This document shows, in pieces, positions 15,201-25,500 of a stretch of DNA of 64,000 bases. Origin of the DNA: Lethocerus indicus (taxonomy: Eukaryota; Arthropoda; Insecta; Hemiptera; Belostomatidae); NCBI GenBank assembly GCA_019843655.1, contig JACDQD010000005.1, forward strand, positions 13,047,575 to 13,111,574, in the 5' to 3' direction. Under the pieces are notes generated by a model that was not told the origin of the DNA, made no database searches, and saw only the letters and a program-made list of their open reading frames with translations. The translations under genes were made by a program, and so were the position numbers. Positions within the stretch are counted from its first letter, which is position 1. The number at the start of each line of letters is the position of its first letter.

Positions 15201-18200
15201 ATGATTCCTTCAAAAGTATGTGCACCATTGTTAAGATTTTTCATATGCATTTCCTTCTGCACCATTTTATAATTAATTTTAAAAATATGTCTTCTTTAAA
15301 AGTTTTTTCATATACAGAAAGATTTTAGCAATTAATATGAGTTGGGATATTACAATTGTTTTATATTAACTGATGGGATTTGTCATTATAAAAGTGTCCT
15401 TTTTGTTGAAGTATTTATTGGTCACACATTTATTAATTCATTCATACAGTTTTGTTATTTTATACATTATTTAAATTGAATAAAATACACCATTAAACAT
15501 ATTTAATATCATTGAGGTATAAATTATATTGTGTTTAATTAGTTCTTTATTTATCTCTAAATTATTAATTCACTGATACATATAAACTTTAGTTAAGGAT
15601 TTGTGACATTAATATTTAATGTTATATTCATATAACATTCATTAAACTTAATACATTTAATGTTGTTAAAGAAAAAAATAATATTTTACTAAATGGTTTA
15701 TGTAGCAATCATTCGTTATTAATTAAAGGTTAGGAATTTTAATTCTTCATTGTACCCTCATCCTGTATGTTGTCAAATTATAACAATATTTTAAATTAAC
15801 ATTTATTTTAGAGCACTGAAAAAACAATACAAGTTATTATTTTAACTGTTCTATACTGATTTCACAAGAGATTGCAATTAAAAGTCATGGACAGTAGTGA
15901 TCCGTAATATTAGATTTATTTTAACAGAGCAGATGTTGGATATGACTTCAATTATTGGAAATGCTGCTTGGGACAATCAAGAATGATATAGCCTGGGACA
16001 TCTCCAATTCTGCAGCATTGCACGATGTATTGTTGAAGCCCTTCCAGTAATGTGTGATTGGATTGTTTTTTTTTTAATAGTTTAAACAGTGCTCTTAAAT
16101 AAATGTTATGCTTTTGAAAATAGAACTTTTCTTGGCAAACCTAAATTTTCTAAACTAAACATATTGCATCAGATAAAACATATTTTTCTTAATGATCTTA
16201 ATACAATAAATAATACAATAAAACACATTTTAAAAGACATGGAAATTTGCTAAAACTTTCCTAAATTTTTAATTGAAATGTTTAATTCCAGTAATTTTGT
16301 CTTTTAACAAATATTTTTTTATTAGTTGAACTCATTTTTTTTAAACATAATAGTGGATCAATAAATTTTTTTATGATCTCCAAAAAACATGTTTTTATGA
16401 CTGTAGTCTTATGTAAATTTTTGCTCAGAAAATAACATGCTGGTTTTCTATTTCTTTTTAATTGTTGAAAGAGAGCCCTCAGTGCAATAATTAAAATTGC
16501 AATCCAACTTTCATTTTGTAACGTAAATAGTACGTAAATTTTTTTATCCATAGTTGGTTTTATCCATAGTTTTATCCAAAATTGGGTCCATATATTTAAT
16601 ATTTTGTTAGACAAATAATTTTGTTCATAAATTAATCTTCAGCTAGTGATTTTCTCATTTATTCGGTTTAGAATGGGGGCGACATAAGATTTAACTTAAA
16701 CTCACAAATCCTGTCCTTTGCACTCTCCATTTCTCCTTCCTGAAGATATAGTCGCCTTATAGTTACGGCTATTAGGCTGGTATGTGGGTGCTAGTGTATG
16801 TGTTGACAGCTGGAGGAGAGGATGTGGAGGAGGCGGTTGACGGATGCCGAACACATCAAATCAGAACGTGAAACTGAGCTGAGGCGCAAACTGGACTCGG
16901 TCACGCTTACCACCTCTGAAGCAGTACTCGAACGAACCAGGCTTGCCAACGACAAGCTCAGGCTTCAGCAGGAGCTCAGAAGAAAGGAGGACGCTGCAAA
17001 TGTATACAAAGACAAACACACTAATCTTCCCTGTTATGCGTTGACTACCTTTCACCTTATGTGTAACCAGTCCTAGCCCAGCAATATAGATGTGTCATGT
17101 GTCTTGATTTTTCCTTTTCGTTTATTTTGTTTTTATTTTGCTTGTTGCATGCAATTTTACTAACGCTTAGGCTTTATTGATTATTGATATTTTCTTCCAG
17201 GTTTAATTAATATTAATGTATTATTGTCTAATGCAGCATTACAATTTACCCTAGTTGACTGAGCATGGTCTCAATTTTAAGATTGGATTATTTTTAGTGT
17301 ATGTACTGCATCTGGTAGCACTTACCTATGAATTCAGCAGTGAAAATTCAATGTTGGGATATTGTTTGTTTAAAAGATAACTTGTAAATGTGTAACAATT
17401 AAAATACTGAGAACATTTACTGGCTCTGAACAATTGAACTGAGAGTTAATCTAATTATAAAAATAAGTTTAAATTAACAAAATAAAATAGCAAGTAGTAT
17501 GTGCTTTTATGTGCAGCCTAATGGAGATTGTAAATGCACAGAAATAGGGCAAAGGAGATATTTAGATTGCTATGCTGCATATTTATTATATAGCTATGTT
17601 TAAAAAAAAAATTGGAAGCAGATAATTGGTTTTTTCTAGTCCTAGTAAAATGCTTAACAATTAAGGAAATGTTTTTAAATGTCCGCTTTATACTTCATAC
17701 TTAAGTTTATTACTCTAAAATACAAACTTGTTATCAAATTGATTACATTGAATTATGACTCTCAGCTTTTATGAAAACATGATCTTCACTTTCTAGTAAT
17801 ATTAGGAATATGGGCTGGACAAATATTAATTATATTTTGAACATAAGTTTCACTCTGAAATAAATTCTGGTCTTGTAATTAAATACACTTAAAAAAAGAT
17901 TTAAGTAGTGAATTATTATTTTATTTTTGTATGAACTGGTTTAATAATATTTTGCAGCCATTTATTTTTTCCTGATATTAAAATAGAAAGAAATTATTAC
18001 AGATCACTTGACTTTACATTGTTATAGTTGTATATTAATTTATATGTTTGCAATAATGTTCACGAATTAACGTTCGCACGATTGACTGTGTGCATTTATA
18101 AATATTTATTTTATATGTATGTACATTTCATAGTTAATATTCATAATGAAACCTTTTTGAGGACACAAATTTTTTTTTACAATTGTCTTGCATATTGGAT

Positions 18201-21200
18201 TTTCCAATTACCAAGCATTATCATGTGTTTGAATATTTAGAATCTTGTGAGAGACATGTTAATAGAATATTCGTTAGCATTTGCATAATGTTCCTCTTAA
18301 TTTGTGTTGTTAAGTTTGCGCTTTGGTTTGTTGATATTAGTTTCATTTCTTATATTTTTGTTTCTTATGGTTTCAGAAGTAAATTTATTTTTGTGCCTCT
18401 CCTTATTAGTTGTGAATAGTGTCAGAAATTAAATCTCATTAGACTTAAGTGTTTTTATTAAAACACTTTCACAAACATGTATTTTAATTTAAATATGTAT
18501 TCACATGTTTTAATTTAATATTTCTAGTTTATTAAAATTCTCTTGATTCCTTAATTTTTTAGTGTCCTAAATCAAGCTTTTTTTCTGTTCAATACCTTCC
18601 ACTTCATTCTTTTGTATAAAAAATTATGAAAAGGTTTGCCAGTTTCTGTAACACTTTTTAAAATATATAAGAATGGTTAGTTATAAAGGATCAATTGAAA
18701 ATAACATATAAGCTCTTCAGCTTATTGACTTCCTGGAAATATTTTGCTTTATGTTCTCCCCTGGATGAAAATATGAATGGTGTACATAAATAGTCTGAGA
18801 AGAGAAAGTATTATGGGTGTTTTTTATGTTAGTCTTTATTGAAAGAAAGCTATGCTTTTTGGTGTTCCTAATCCCATAGTTATTACTTGCTTATTTTAGT
18901 TCATTCCTTTTTTTCTATACTTAATCATATTACATCAATTTCATAAATTAGGAATGTAATAAATTGTTTAAAACTTTGTAAAAGTTTTTTTTTAATCATT
19001 GAGGTTGAAGTTTAATGTTCATATTTTTTAAATTCAGAAATTCTACTATTATAAATAATATAATTCATTTTTTATTATTCCCATATTTTTCATATACCTC
19101 AATAAGTTTATTATTAAATCTTGTTAGGACATTTATTCCACAGTAATTTTTAAATGTTGTGTCTTATTTTACAGCAAGTCAAAAATGAGTTGGAACATCG
19201 TAGGAACTGGAAGCTGCCAATACAGAACTCGAATCAAGACTTGAAAGCCTCAAAATACCACAGCAACATCCAATGTCCGATTGTGAAATTCATTCACCCA
19301 CAAGCCCTAGAGCATTCACCCTTATTCAACCAATGCTCAGCAGACAAAGGAGCAACCCATCATCAGACTATATGTCTGACCAGGAGCCACATGTCAGTAT
19401 ATATTTTATTTACCACTTTCTGCTCTATGTATTATCTTCGCTGTGTTGACTATCCTGAGTCACGTGCAATTTAATATTAAGAGGTTAGTCTGCTGTGTGT
19501 TGAAAGATCAATTAGTATAGTGGCAACTTCATAGATAGAGGTTCAGAATTCTAAGAGCTTTTATAGGTTTTATCTAATTTTAAAATAAAGTAACATATTG
19601 ATCTGACTAACTTAAAAAGAATAGTTCATAGAAGTGCTATTTGCTTACTGTCTAGTATCAGCAAGAAATGAAATTTATATTCCATTAGATTACTATCAAC
19701 TAACTTAACTAATAACTACTACTACTTCTAACTAATAACTCAACTAATTTAAACTGCTAAATAAATAATGGGGTTGCATTGGCTGTGGCCTTAGATGTGC
19801 ATCTTGAATTATTGATAGTGGTGGAAGTTCAATTCTTCCTGAGTAGGTAAAAATTCCATACCCTGGGTGTTATGCTAAGTTTAATTAATTAGTATATTAG
19901 ATTTAGGCAGCTATAGCACTTCAATATATAAATTTAATGTTATAATGTTAATGATAAGAATGGTTCTCTAAGTTTTTATTTGTAATGTGAGTCAGATATA
20001 ACAATTCCTCAATGATCAATCTACAGACTTTGATAAATTATATCTTAGTTATTTATTATTCTCTTCTATGAACAGTTGACCAATCAGAAATTGCCCGTGG
20101 TGTGGGTGTAAGGTATTTCCAAAATTGCCTGTTTCATGCTATTCTGGGCAGAAAAAAATTAGTAAGTTCTTCCTTTCCTTAAACTTTTGACATTATCACT
20201 TGCAAACCGGTTAGTTAATAATTAATTATACTTTTTGCAGATCAATAACAATGCAAACTTTTGGTTTCCATTGTGTGGTCGTTCCAACAACAATTCTTCT
20301 CCTGACCTCGGAATTGAAAGTGACCAGGGCCGGCTGTCAAGTTTGGAACCGCTCCCTGCTACCAATTCAAGTGGTAAGTCCTTTGCTTAACATTTCTTTT
20401 CATTTTTAATTTTAAACAAGAAATTGAGAATCGAAGCTCTATGTAAAGTAAATAATCAGGTTATTTAAGTGTATCTAAATAAATTATGATTAAAGAATAA
20501 AACTGATCATTGAGTGTCTATATTTGTTACTTTTATCAAAAAAAGGACGATTTGTTTTGTGAAGAAAAGTTTTGATAAGTGCACCCGTAAATTTAAAAAT
20601 ATTCTACAGTTGTAATTCCTTTTTCTGGGGAAATATTATATTGAAATTTCTCTATTATTATATGTCATAAAAAGTTAATATAAGTCTAAAATTGCACTCA
20701 ATACATGAAATGCTCAATTAAAAAATAAAATATAATTTTGTTTTTGAATTTACTGAATAAAGAAGTATGTCTAAAAATATACATGTGTATGACACATTTC
20801 TTTGTATTTAAACTGAAGGTTCTATTAAATTTAGGCTAAGTTGGGTAAAAACTAGATTTGCCTGTAGAATTGGAGCAGAATTTAAGTACTTAGTATGGGT
20901 AGCTCCTGAATACCTTAACAAAATATCGAATAATAGGTCCTAAACTAATAGGTGTTTGAAAATAGATTCATATTCAGCATCTTTACCTTTCACTGCTTCT
21001 GAAGTTTATCAATTTTATCAGTTATAAAATATTTCTTGAGATAAATGCAATGGTACAATACTAATGATATTTACATGTTGCAAAGTGTTCCTGTTGTTAG
21101 AAGGATTTAGTAGGTGAATTCAATATTAGCGTATTCTGGGAATCTTTTTGTTAGTAAGATTGAACGATGTTATAGCTGGTGATGTGGCAAAGTTGGAAGC

Positions 21201-21396
21201 TGAAAATGAAGAGCTGAGGCGACATCTGGTTCGCACAAGGCGGGCCCTGGAAGAGACACTGGCCCAGTTGACTACAGCCAATCAGAAGAAGAGGCAAGTT
21301 GAGAAAGCCATCTGCAAACAGCTCCACAAGACCCACCACATCCTCCAAAAAGCCAGGGTCAACCTTGAGACCGACCAACAGTGCGCACTCGAGTGA
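232..21396 (+). CDS. cnn: centrosomin (Cnn/CDK5RAP2 family), 5'-partial, 17 exons in window
   Basis: This is the pericentriolar-material scaffold protein that, in known family members, recruits gamma-tubulin complexes through CM1 and assembles around centrioles through its PReM and CM2 regions. I chained exons 232-443, 861-1034, 1589-1741, 1950-2210, 3010-3144, 3508-3579, 6279-6542, 11132-11227, 11636-13133, 13270-13421, 13500-14012, 14424-14765, 16810-17001, 19204(or 19175)-19396, 20076-20161, 20241-20373 and 21155-21396. All junctions are GT-AG and all phases agree. The sum is about 1572 codons, counting one base carried in from an upstream exon. That is longer than the well-known Drosophila isoforms of roughly 1150-1300 residues. 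CM1 (GRTMKDFEDELIELRREN) lies near residues 20-75, a PReM leucine-zipper-like segment near 690-745, and a CM2-like domain near 1500-1565. Nearly everything else is charged heptad coiled coil. The start codon lies outside the window. The weak points are the exon 14 frame break and exon 15. Confidence 0.93.
861..1034 (+). CDS. cnn: centrosomin exon 2 in window
   Basis: This is a phase 0-0 exon of 58 codons. The acceptor is tcttcattttcag and the donor is gag|gtaatc. It starts NELCSLKKDLADKEDL and continues as charged coiled coil to IVRLEE. It completes the C-terminal side of the CM1 region. Confidence 0.92.
1589..1741 (+). CDS. cnn: centrosomin exon 3 in window
   Basis: This is a phase 0-0 exon of 51 codons between ttgcttag| and atg|gtaact. 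After a short coiled-coil start (ELKMKEKN) it is Ser-rich and non-helical (DDSSAMYAMAFSIPVKKSSS), then returns to helix-forming sequence. It may be a linker between coiled-coil blocks. Confidence 0.9.
1950..2210 (+). CDS. cnn: centrosomin exon 4 in window
   Basis: This is a phase 0-0 exon of 87 codons with acceptor ttattttttcag and donor aca|gtatgt. It is uninterrupted coiled coil (VAKLQNDLKEALIDRDGAEE through LKEQDLDSAT) with clear heptad spacing of Leu and charged residues. Confidence 0.92.
3010..3144 (+). CDS. cnn: centrosomin exon 5 in window
   Basis: This is a phase 0-0 exon of 45 codons (acceptor cttgttttcag, donor cag|gtgtga) encoding coiled coil (NNREKSVAVDTQRKVLEQYR to KSQMQNQ). It has no ATG near its start and is identified by open frame, splice sites and phase continuity. 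Confidence 0.88.
3508..3579 (+). CDS. cnn: centrosomin exon 6 in window (small)
   Basis: This is a 24-codon phase 0-0 exon (acceptor attatttttag, donor cag|gtaaga) encoding ISTELELHDMYEGLKKEN followed by SDLHDQ. The donor is near-consensus and the composition matches neighbouring coiled-coil exons. Confidence 0.82.
3580..6278 (+). other. intron 6 of centrosomin in window (2.7 kb)
   Basis: AT-rich intron with a GT donor at 3580 and an AG acceptor at 6277-6278. There is no coding-like frame. A short stretch of more balanced composition at about 5576-5735 may be an old repeat fragment. The rest shows nothing I can name. Confidence 0.8.
6279..6542 (+). CDS. cnn: centrosomin exon 7 in window
   Basis: This is a phase 0-0 exon of 88 codons (acceptor cttgtgaatag, donor gag|gtaaat). 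It begins VQELIISRRSPRLQKSLDME and continues as coiled coil. It ends with a Ser-rich tail (RYSSDEVHRSESPNE) holding a possible proline-directed phosphosite. Confidence 0.92.
6543..11131 (+). other. intron 7 of centrosomin in window (4.6 kb)
   Basis: This is the largest intron, extremely AT-rich, with a long (TA)n tract at about 9206-9255. No alternative exon or transposon end was recognised. A short gttaggttagg stretch near 8400 resembles the arthropod telomere unit TTAGG, but two units are not meaningful. Confidence 0.8.
9206..9255. repeat. microsatellite (TA)n
   Basis: An uninterrupted TA run of about 24 units lies in intron 7 of centrosomin. Confidence 0.95.
11132..11227 (+). CDS. cnn: centrosomin exon 8 in window
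   Basis: This is a phase 0-0 exon of 32 codons reading QYRATLDELSEKLELVTKD and on to LEKQVQ, with donor cag|gtaatt. The acceptor is a NAGNAG tandem (gcagcag), so inclusion of the first Gln may vary between transcripts. It is isolated between a 4.6-kb and a 0.4-kb intron. Confidence 0.85.
11636..13133 (+). CDS. cnn: centrosomin exon 9 in window: large exon with PReM-like zipper
   Basis: This is the largest exon (1498 nt), with acceptor tttttattttag and donor tcatctg|gtaatt, entering in phase 0 and leaving in phase 1. The first two thirds are coiled coil. At about 12340-12495 the segment TTRLEELASFLDSL...LGEKKRRMLQQAIERS resembles the leucine-zipper part of the phospho-regulated multimerisation (PReM) region of Drosophila Cnn. 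In that protein, Polo phosphorylation drives scaffold assembly together with CM2. A Ser/Phe-rich stretch (SRSFSFSFIDQSSSLSIP) and acidic, Ser-rich sequences with candidate kinase sites follow. The C-terminal third (about 12700-13130) is low in coiled-coil character and Ser-rich. Open-frame sequence beyond 13133 is intron read-through. Confidence 0.93.
13270..13421 (+). CDS. cnn: centrosomin exon 10 in window
   Basis: This is a 152-nt exon with acceptor gttatttttatag and donor cag|gtttgt. Its first codon is split with exon 9 (G|TA, Val). It reads VKKMRHETSELRKLNSRLRS and then an Arg/Leu-rich helix, ending in CRGSSCAKIDRAITCQ. It is identified only by frame and phase continuity with both neighbours. 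Confidence 0.88.
13500..14012 (+). CDS. cnn: centrosomin exon 11 in window
   Basis: This is a phase 0-0 exon of 171 codons (acceptor gtttctttgcag, donor caa|gtatgt). It begins exactly at an ATG (MDPGNSTNVLTQLSDIS), then has a Cys-containing coiled coil (SCKLCLELETRCMTLEGEC). Two related segments contain EEARTKWK and NEARTKWK, spaced about 23 residues apart, suggesting a small internal duplication. Confidence 0.92.
14424..14765 (+). CDS. cnn: centrosomin exon 12 in window
   Basis: This is a phase 0-0 exon of 114 codons (acceptor atacctag, donor aag|gtgagc) that starts LLKEKYDQDSSKLRLRLNQM. It is a continuous, highly charged coiled coil ending MERAREMEVGRK. Confidence 0.92.
14766..16809 (+). 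other. intron 12 of centrosomin in window (2.0 kb)
   Basis: AT-rich, nearly CpG-free intron. A more balanced segment at about 15890-16050 follows a possible acceptor (ttattttaacag), but every frame hits a stop quickly, so it is not called an exon. Confidence 0.8.
16810..17001 (+). CDS. cnn: centrosomin exon 13 in window
   Basis: This is a phase 0-0 exon of 64 codons (acceptor tgtgttgacag, donor aat|gtatac) that starts LEERMWRRRLTDAEHIK. It is an Arg/Glu-rich coiled coil ending ELRRKEDAAN. It is visibly richer in GC and CpG than the flanking introns. Confidence 0.9.
17002..19174 (+). other. intron 13 of centrosomin in window (2.2 kb)
   Basis: AT-rich intron between donor aat|gtatac and acceptor cttattttacag. 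Short open frames inside are chance products of T-rich sequence. Nothing else was recognised. Confidence 0.8.
19175..19396 (+). CDS. cnn: centrosomin exon 14 in window, apparent 1-base frame break
   Basis: After the strong acceptor gtcttattttacag (AG at 19173-19174) the in-phase reading is QVKNELEHRR, good coiled coil. It then loses sense as NWKLPIQN. From 19204 a different frame reads ELEAANTELESRLESLKI, followed by a Ser/Pro segment ending SDYMSDQEPH, which fits the protein. One extra G at the GG of 19203-19204 would join the two. Without it, the in-frame protein can be made only if splicing uses the second AG at 19202-19203 (cgtag|gaactg), dropping 29 nt. Two donors are possible: cat|gtcagt at 19393, or gtca|gtatat at 19397, which phases with exon 15. 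Confidence 0.8.
20076..20161 (+). CDS. cnn: centrosomin candidate exon 15 in window (possible cassette)
   Basis: This is an 86-nt segment bounded by cttctatgaacag and a perfect donor tta|gtaagt. If exon 14 ends at 19396 (phase 1), it reads DQSEIARGVGVRYFQNCLFH to GRKKL and leaves in phase 0 into exon 16. The amino-acid composition is unlike the rest of the protein. Exons 14 and 16 could also join directly in phase 0 through the alternative exon 14 donor at 19393. It may therefore be a cassette exon or a false one. Confidence 0.4.
20241..20373 (+). CDS. cnn: centrosomin exon 16 in window, SPDLGIESDQGR motif
   Basis: The acceptor is actttttgcag and the donor is agtg|gtaagt, entering in phase 0 and leaving in phase 1. 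It reads INNNANFWFPLCGRSNNN and then SSPDLGIESDQGRLSSLEPL. The SPDLGIESD-type motif is, as far as I recall, a conserved piece of the Cnn C-terminal half, which supports the assignment. Confidence 0.88.
21155..21396 (+). CDS. cnn: centrosomin last coding exon: CM2-like domain and stop
   Basis: The acceptor is aatctttttgttag. The first codon is split with exon 16 (G|TA, Val). It reads RLNDVIAGDVAKLEAENEEL, then RRHLVRTRRALEETLAQLT, and ends with QVEKAICKQLHKTHHILQKA, RVNLE and a TGA stop at 21394-21396. The KAICKQLHKTHH segment matches the C-terminal CM2 region of Cnn/CDK5RAP2. In known proteins CM2 directs centrosome/Golgi targeting and, in flies, pairs with the PReM zipper to build the scaffold. 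Confidence 0.94.
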
Positions 21397-22575
21397 ACTC
21401 AAGCCCTAGTCTTAGAACCAAACTTGTGATCTTTTTTAAAAAACTTTGTATTTTTATATTCGCAAACAAAAATCGCGGTCTGGTCTTCATATTGTATATT
21501 AGAGGTATTTTTCGTGAATGTTTCTCTTTGTGAGTACTATGACATTTTGTGATTTCAATAGATGTATATCTTGTTTTTTTTAAAGTGTCCGTTCATTTAT
21601 ACTTAAGATTGATTTTTGTATATATTGTGATGTAATTATGAACAAATATTTGGGTCATCACCTGAAGAGATACTTTTTAACATTGTAGTTAAGGCAACTA
21701 AAATAATTAGTTTTTGTTATTTGAATTTGAAGAATTGCATTTCTCAGATATGTCCTATTTTGGTGGGTTTCCAAGTATTGTTGGAAATATATTTTTATAT
21801 TTGTTTATTGTGAATATGTACAGAATTTGTCTTCTATTATTGAAATTATAGAGTCTATATTCAGTATGGATCTTGAGAAAAGTATGTTGGTTCTTGAAGA
21901 AAATTTATGTTAATAAGTGTTCCAGTATTGATGATTCCGCTGAAAGACCTGGTGTTGAGTGCCCTTTAGAGAGGAGGTAGATGAAACTTTCTGTCTAGTA
22001 CAGCATGGAATTGTAGTTTCTATTTTAAAAATATTTTAATTCGTCTACTACATTTGAAAATGTAATCGTGCATTTTCACTACCAGTTTTTATAAATGACA
22101 TGGCAGACCTGCTACCCACTACATACTTTTATTTTGTGCTTTAAAAAATAATCTATGAATACTCTAAATGATTTCTTTTAAGTTTTGTGATTAATTTTGA
22201 AATTTTTATTCATGCTTTCCTAAAACATATTGAATTATAATTTTAACTAACAGTTAACCACCAAATTAAGTTTCTTTTTTAGATTATGTGACAGAAAAAT
22301 ATTTTGATAAGGTGAATAATTAAGAATTTGAGAGATTAGGTAAGAATATCTGTGATTTTTAATCAGAAATACTATCCTTCTTTCAACCACATTATATGTC
22401 CAAATGTGCCACCAGTAGCAATAAGGACATAAAATGCTCACAGTACAGCACATCACCCTCAGAAATTTTCTGTGTTATGTAAATGAATAGGTCTATTTTA
22501 TCCCTGAAGGTATTTTAAAAAAGATATTTAAAAAATGTAATATTTGTAATAAAATGTATTATTTTCTTTTCTAAA
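21397..22575 (+). other. cnn: centrosomin 3' UTR
   Basis: This AT-rich non-coding stretch runs from the stop codon to the first convincing poly(A) signal. No AATAAA was found between the stop and 22549. The end position is inferred from that signal and the T/GT-rich stretch after it. Confidence 0.65.
22549..22554 (+). terminator. polyadenylation signal AATAAA of centrosomin
   Basis: The context gtaataaaatg is followed within about 20-30 bases by the T-rich stretch attttcttttctaaagtttg and then tgtctttattt, a plausible downstream element. It is the first AATAAA after the stop codon. Confidence 0.6.
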
Positions 22576-25500
22576 GTTTGTCTTTATTTATACTTCTCAT
22601 TCCTAGGTTTACAATCTATCAATGAAATTGGAGATATCAATATTTTAATTTGAAATTCTGAATGTACCTTAAAATATATTCGGTGAGGTCACTAGCAGCT
22701 TTGCTATTATGCCTGTCTTTATCCTACAGGAATAATATGATCCAGAATAAGAAAATTCATTTAAGATGTCTGAACTTCTCATTGCTTACTTCTGCACTAA
22801 TGTAACAGGATATAAATTATACTATATTAGTTTGAACACTTTGTTACCTAATTTAATGAAGAAACAGAATTTTGCAAAATGAAGAAAATACTTGTAGGAC
22901 TCATGAATGGAAGAGTAGTTTTTAGCAAGGCTTCTTGAAGCAAGAGAAGAATTTTGAGGCCCTTAGATGGAATCTTAGGGAAGTGATCTGGGGTCACACA
23001 CATACAGATTTAAGTATTCCATTCTCGCTGTTCACTCTTAACCTTCCTACCAACAATCCTCGACAACGAGGGTTGTTTGGTTCCGTAAGTCGAACAGTTA
23101 AAACGTTGGAAGAGAAAAATTAAATTAAGATCCGTCTCGGAACAGCTGTTTCCCAGAAGCGGGAAGTTCATGCAGTCAGTCTGGAGTAGGACTCCTCCGG
23201 AGAAAGTAGAGGAACAGCGTCCCGAGAATTTCACTTTTCATGTTCCCTTCTGACCTTGAACCTCCTTTGTTTTCTAGTAAAACCAACTCCCATCGCCAGA
23301 CCATCCTACGCTGGTTTTCGAGTCGTATTTTATTTTTGCCTTCAATTTCACTATTTGGTGTCCTACTCCTTTCACTTGCCGGTTTTGCAAACGCTGCCGT
23401 GAATGATTTTAGCTCATTCCAATTTATGGCCGCGCCTGAACTTATTAAATTCATTTTTTTCCTCTTAACCGATAGGCCGAATACGTGCTTCTAAACCCTT
23501 ATTTAAGCGAATCTCCGTTTATAAAGGCTTCGTGATCGAATGCGGCATATTTCCTGGGCACAACCGGGTCATGGGGTGACTGTGCGATGGGAATTATGGC
23601 ATGGCAACGTACTTTCCAATAAGTAGACGCAGCTGAATCAATGGTACCTTCTAATACAGATATGTTATTTTAATAAAACTACTTAACTAGAATAATTCGA
23701 AATTATTGTATTGTCCACGAGCCCCGACTGCTCGAGTATTTTTTTCTGGTATTCTTATTTAGGGGTGCGATTAGGGTTAGCTGTTATATCCGCCTGTATT
23801 CTTTTTAGTACGGTTACTTCAAGGCAACCCATACTTGCACGAAGTGTAGGACGTGGTTGTACTCGCGTTAGGGAACTGGCATCATTTATACTTTGTGCAT
23901 TACGTATAACTCTGCCTGAAGAAATTTCGGAAATCTTCGAAATTATATAAGCCTAAAGGAAGATGTTATATAAATCAAGCAAATTTTTGTTGACATTTAT
24001 GACCTTACACTTGCACGGCTACCTTGTTCCTTCCCATGTCTCCACAAGTCGAGAGCTGTCGTATTCGTAATTGAATCTTGCACAATCAAAATTTCCCTCT
24101 CGGATCGTCTTCGTCGAGCGTCCACATATAATAAAGTCGATACGATGGGAATCGATTTTGACGCAATTCACCCCCACTGTCTCTGTTCGGTTGTGGCATA
24201 ACTGAGACGCCGACGTTCACTTCGCGTGCCCAAATGCGTTATTCAACAGGTTATAACACAGTACCGATATGTAATTACACACTTATGCCTGTAAACTTAT
24301 GGGGTCTCTTCCCATATTATTCAACAGCCACGTCCATAGCGCCCCTCGGCCAAACGTGATTAGAATAATTTTCTGCAATGTTCTCATCCTTACAGGGTGC
24401 TTATATATACTTATATATAGAGTATAAACATACATAAACAAAATTCAGATCCATCAAAAATTATCTGTCCTTAATGTGTTGTTAATTTAACTCATCCTTA
24501 CTGAATCTTTACAAAACTCAGTGAATTATATATATATTCCGGTTTACCAACAGGGATATATTGTTATATATAAGTGCTATGCTATCTATCTCTATCAAGT
24601 CCACTAGGTTCACATACCGGTTTCAACACTCCTGTAAATAAACTGAAGGATACATTTAAGGTGGATGGCAGTCTGGAGAAGCTTTATTTTTTAAAAAACC
24701 AGGAATGCCGCTCTATTTTAAAAGGAAGGTGTTTGCCACCCTGTTCTACCCGCTCTAAAATACATAAAAAGATAATATTCTATGTACGATGATGTACTTA
24801 ATTATACTTCCCAGGAAATAGTGTACCTCTACCCCCTCGTCACAGGGAGAATCAGTGATAATTGTTTTTCTTATTTCGTATTTTTAGTCGGAGTTGATAA
24901 CGCCGACGGGTTCTCGGGACACGGTTGTCCCTGGTGAGCTGTAGGTTAGCCTGTACGGCGATTCGTTCAATATGTACAATAGGGAGGAGGGTCACGGCAC
25001 GCTGCCTTTTCTCGATTTCGGCCCCTCGATTCAGCGACGCCTGTCCGTCCCTTCAACCGGAGCATTTCCCCGCCCCGGTGAAACCGCCCCGAGGATCCCG
25101 TATATAATAAATATTTCTGCACTCATTCTCTTGTTCTCTCAATTACAAATTGCACAATTTGTTACTGGTATTAGCCAAACGAATCAAGCCTGCAGGGGGA
25201 ATCCGAGTTTTCTCCGCATTTCGCGCTAATTAATGGAGTCATCGTCATTACGAGCCGATCGGCAAAATTAACACGCGAACATTACTCCCAAAGAGCTCCA
25301 AAAGATTTTCGACTAATTATGAAGCACTTTCTATTAGACTTTTTATCCAAGCGCTTACTGGGGATTTGATAATAGTGCCGGGGGATACGGTCTAATTTCT
25401 ACACTTCTAAGCTGCTTTTACTTATATCTTTGGTGAGATTTTCTGGTTATTTATAAATTTGCTTATGATAACTCTCCATATCACTAATGGGTATGACGGA

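Noticed and set aside
15936..16050. Possible extra exon in centrosomin intron 12
   Set aside because: A possible acceptor is present, but all three frames stop early and no suitable donor follows in phase.
19154..19474. Reading exon 14 as one continuous 106-codon frame
   Set aside because: After the first ten residues the frame loses coiled-coil and motif character, while the alternative frame gives the expected sequence. The long frame is an artefact of the one-base break.
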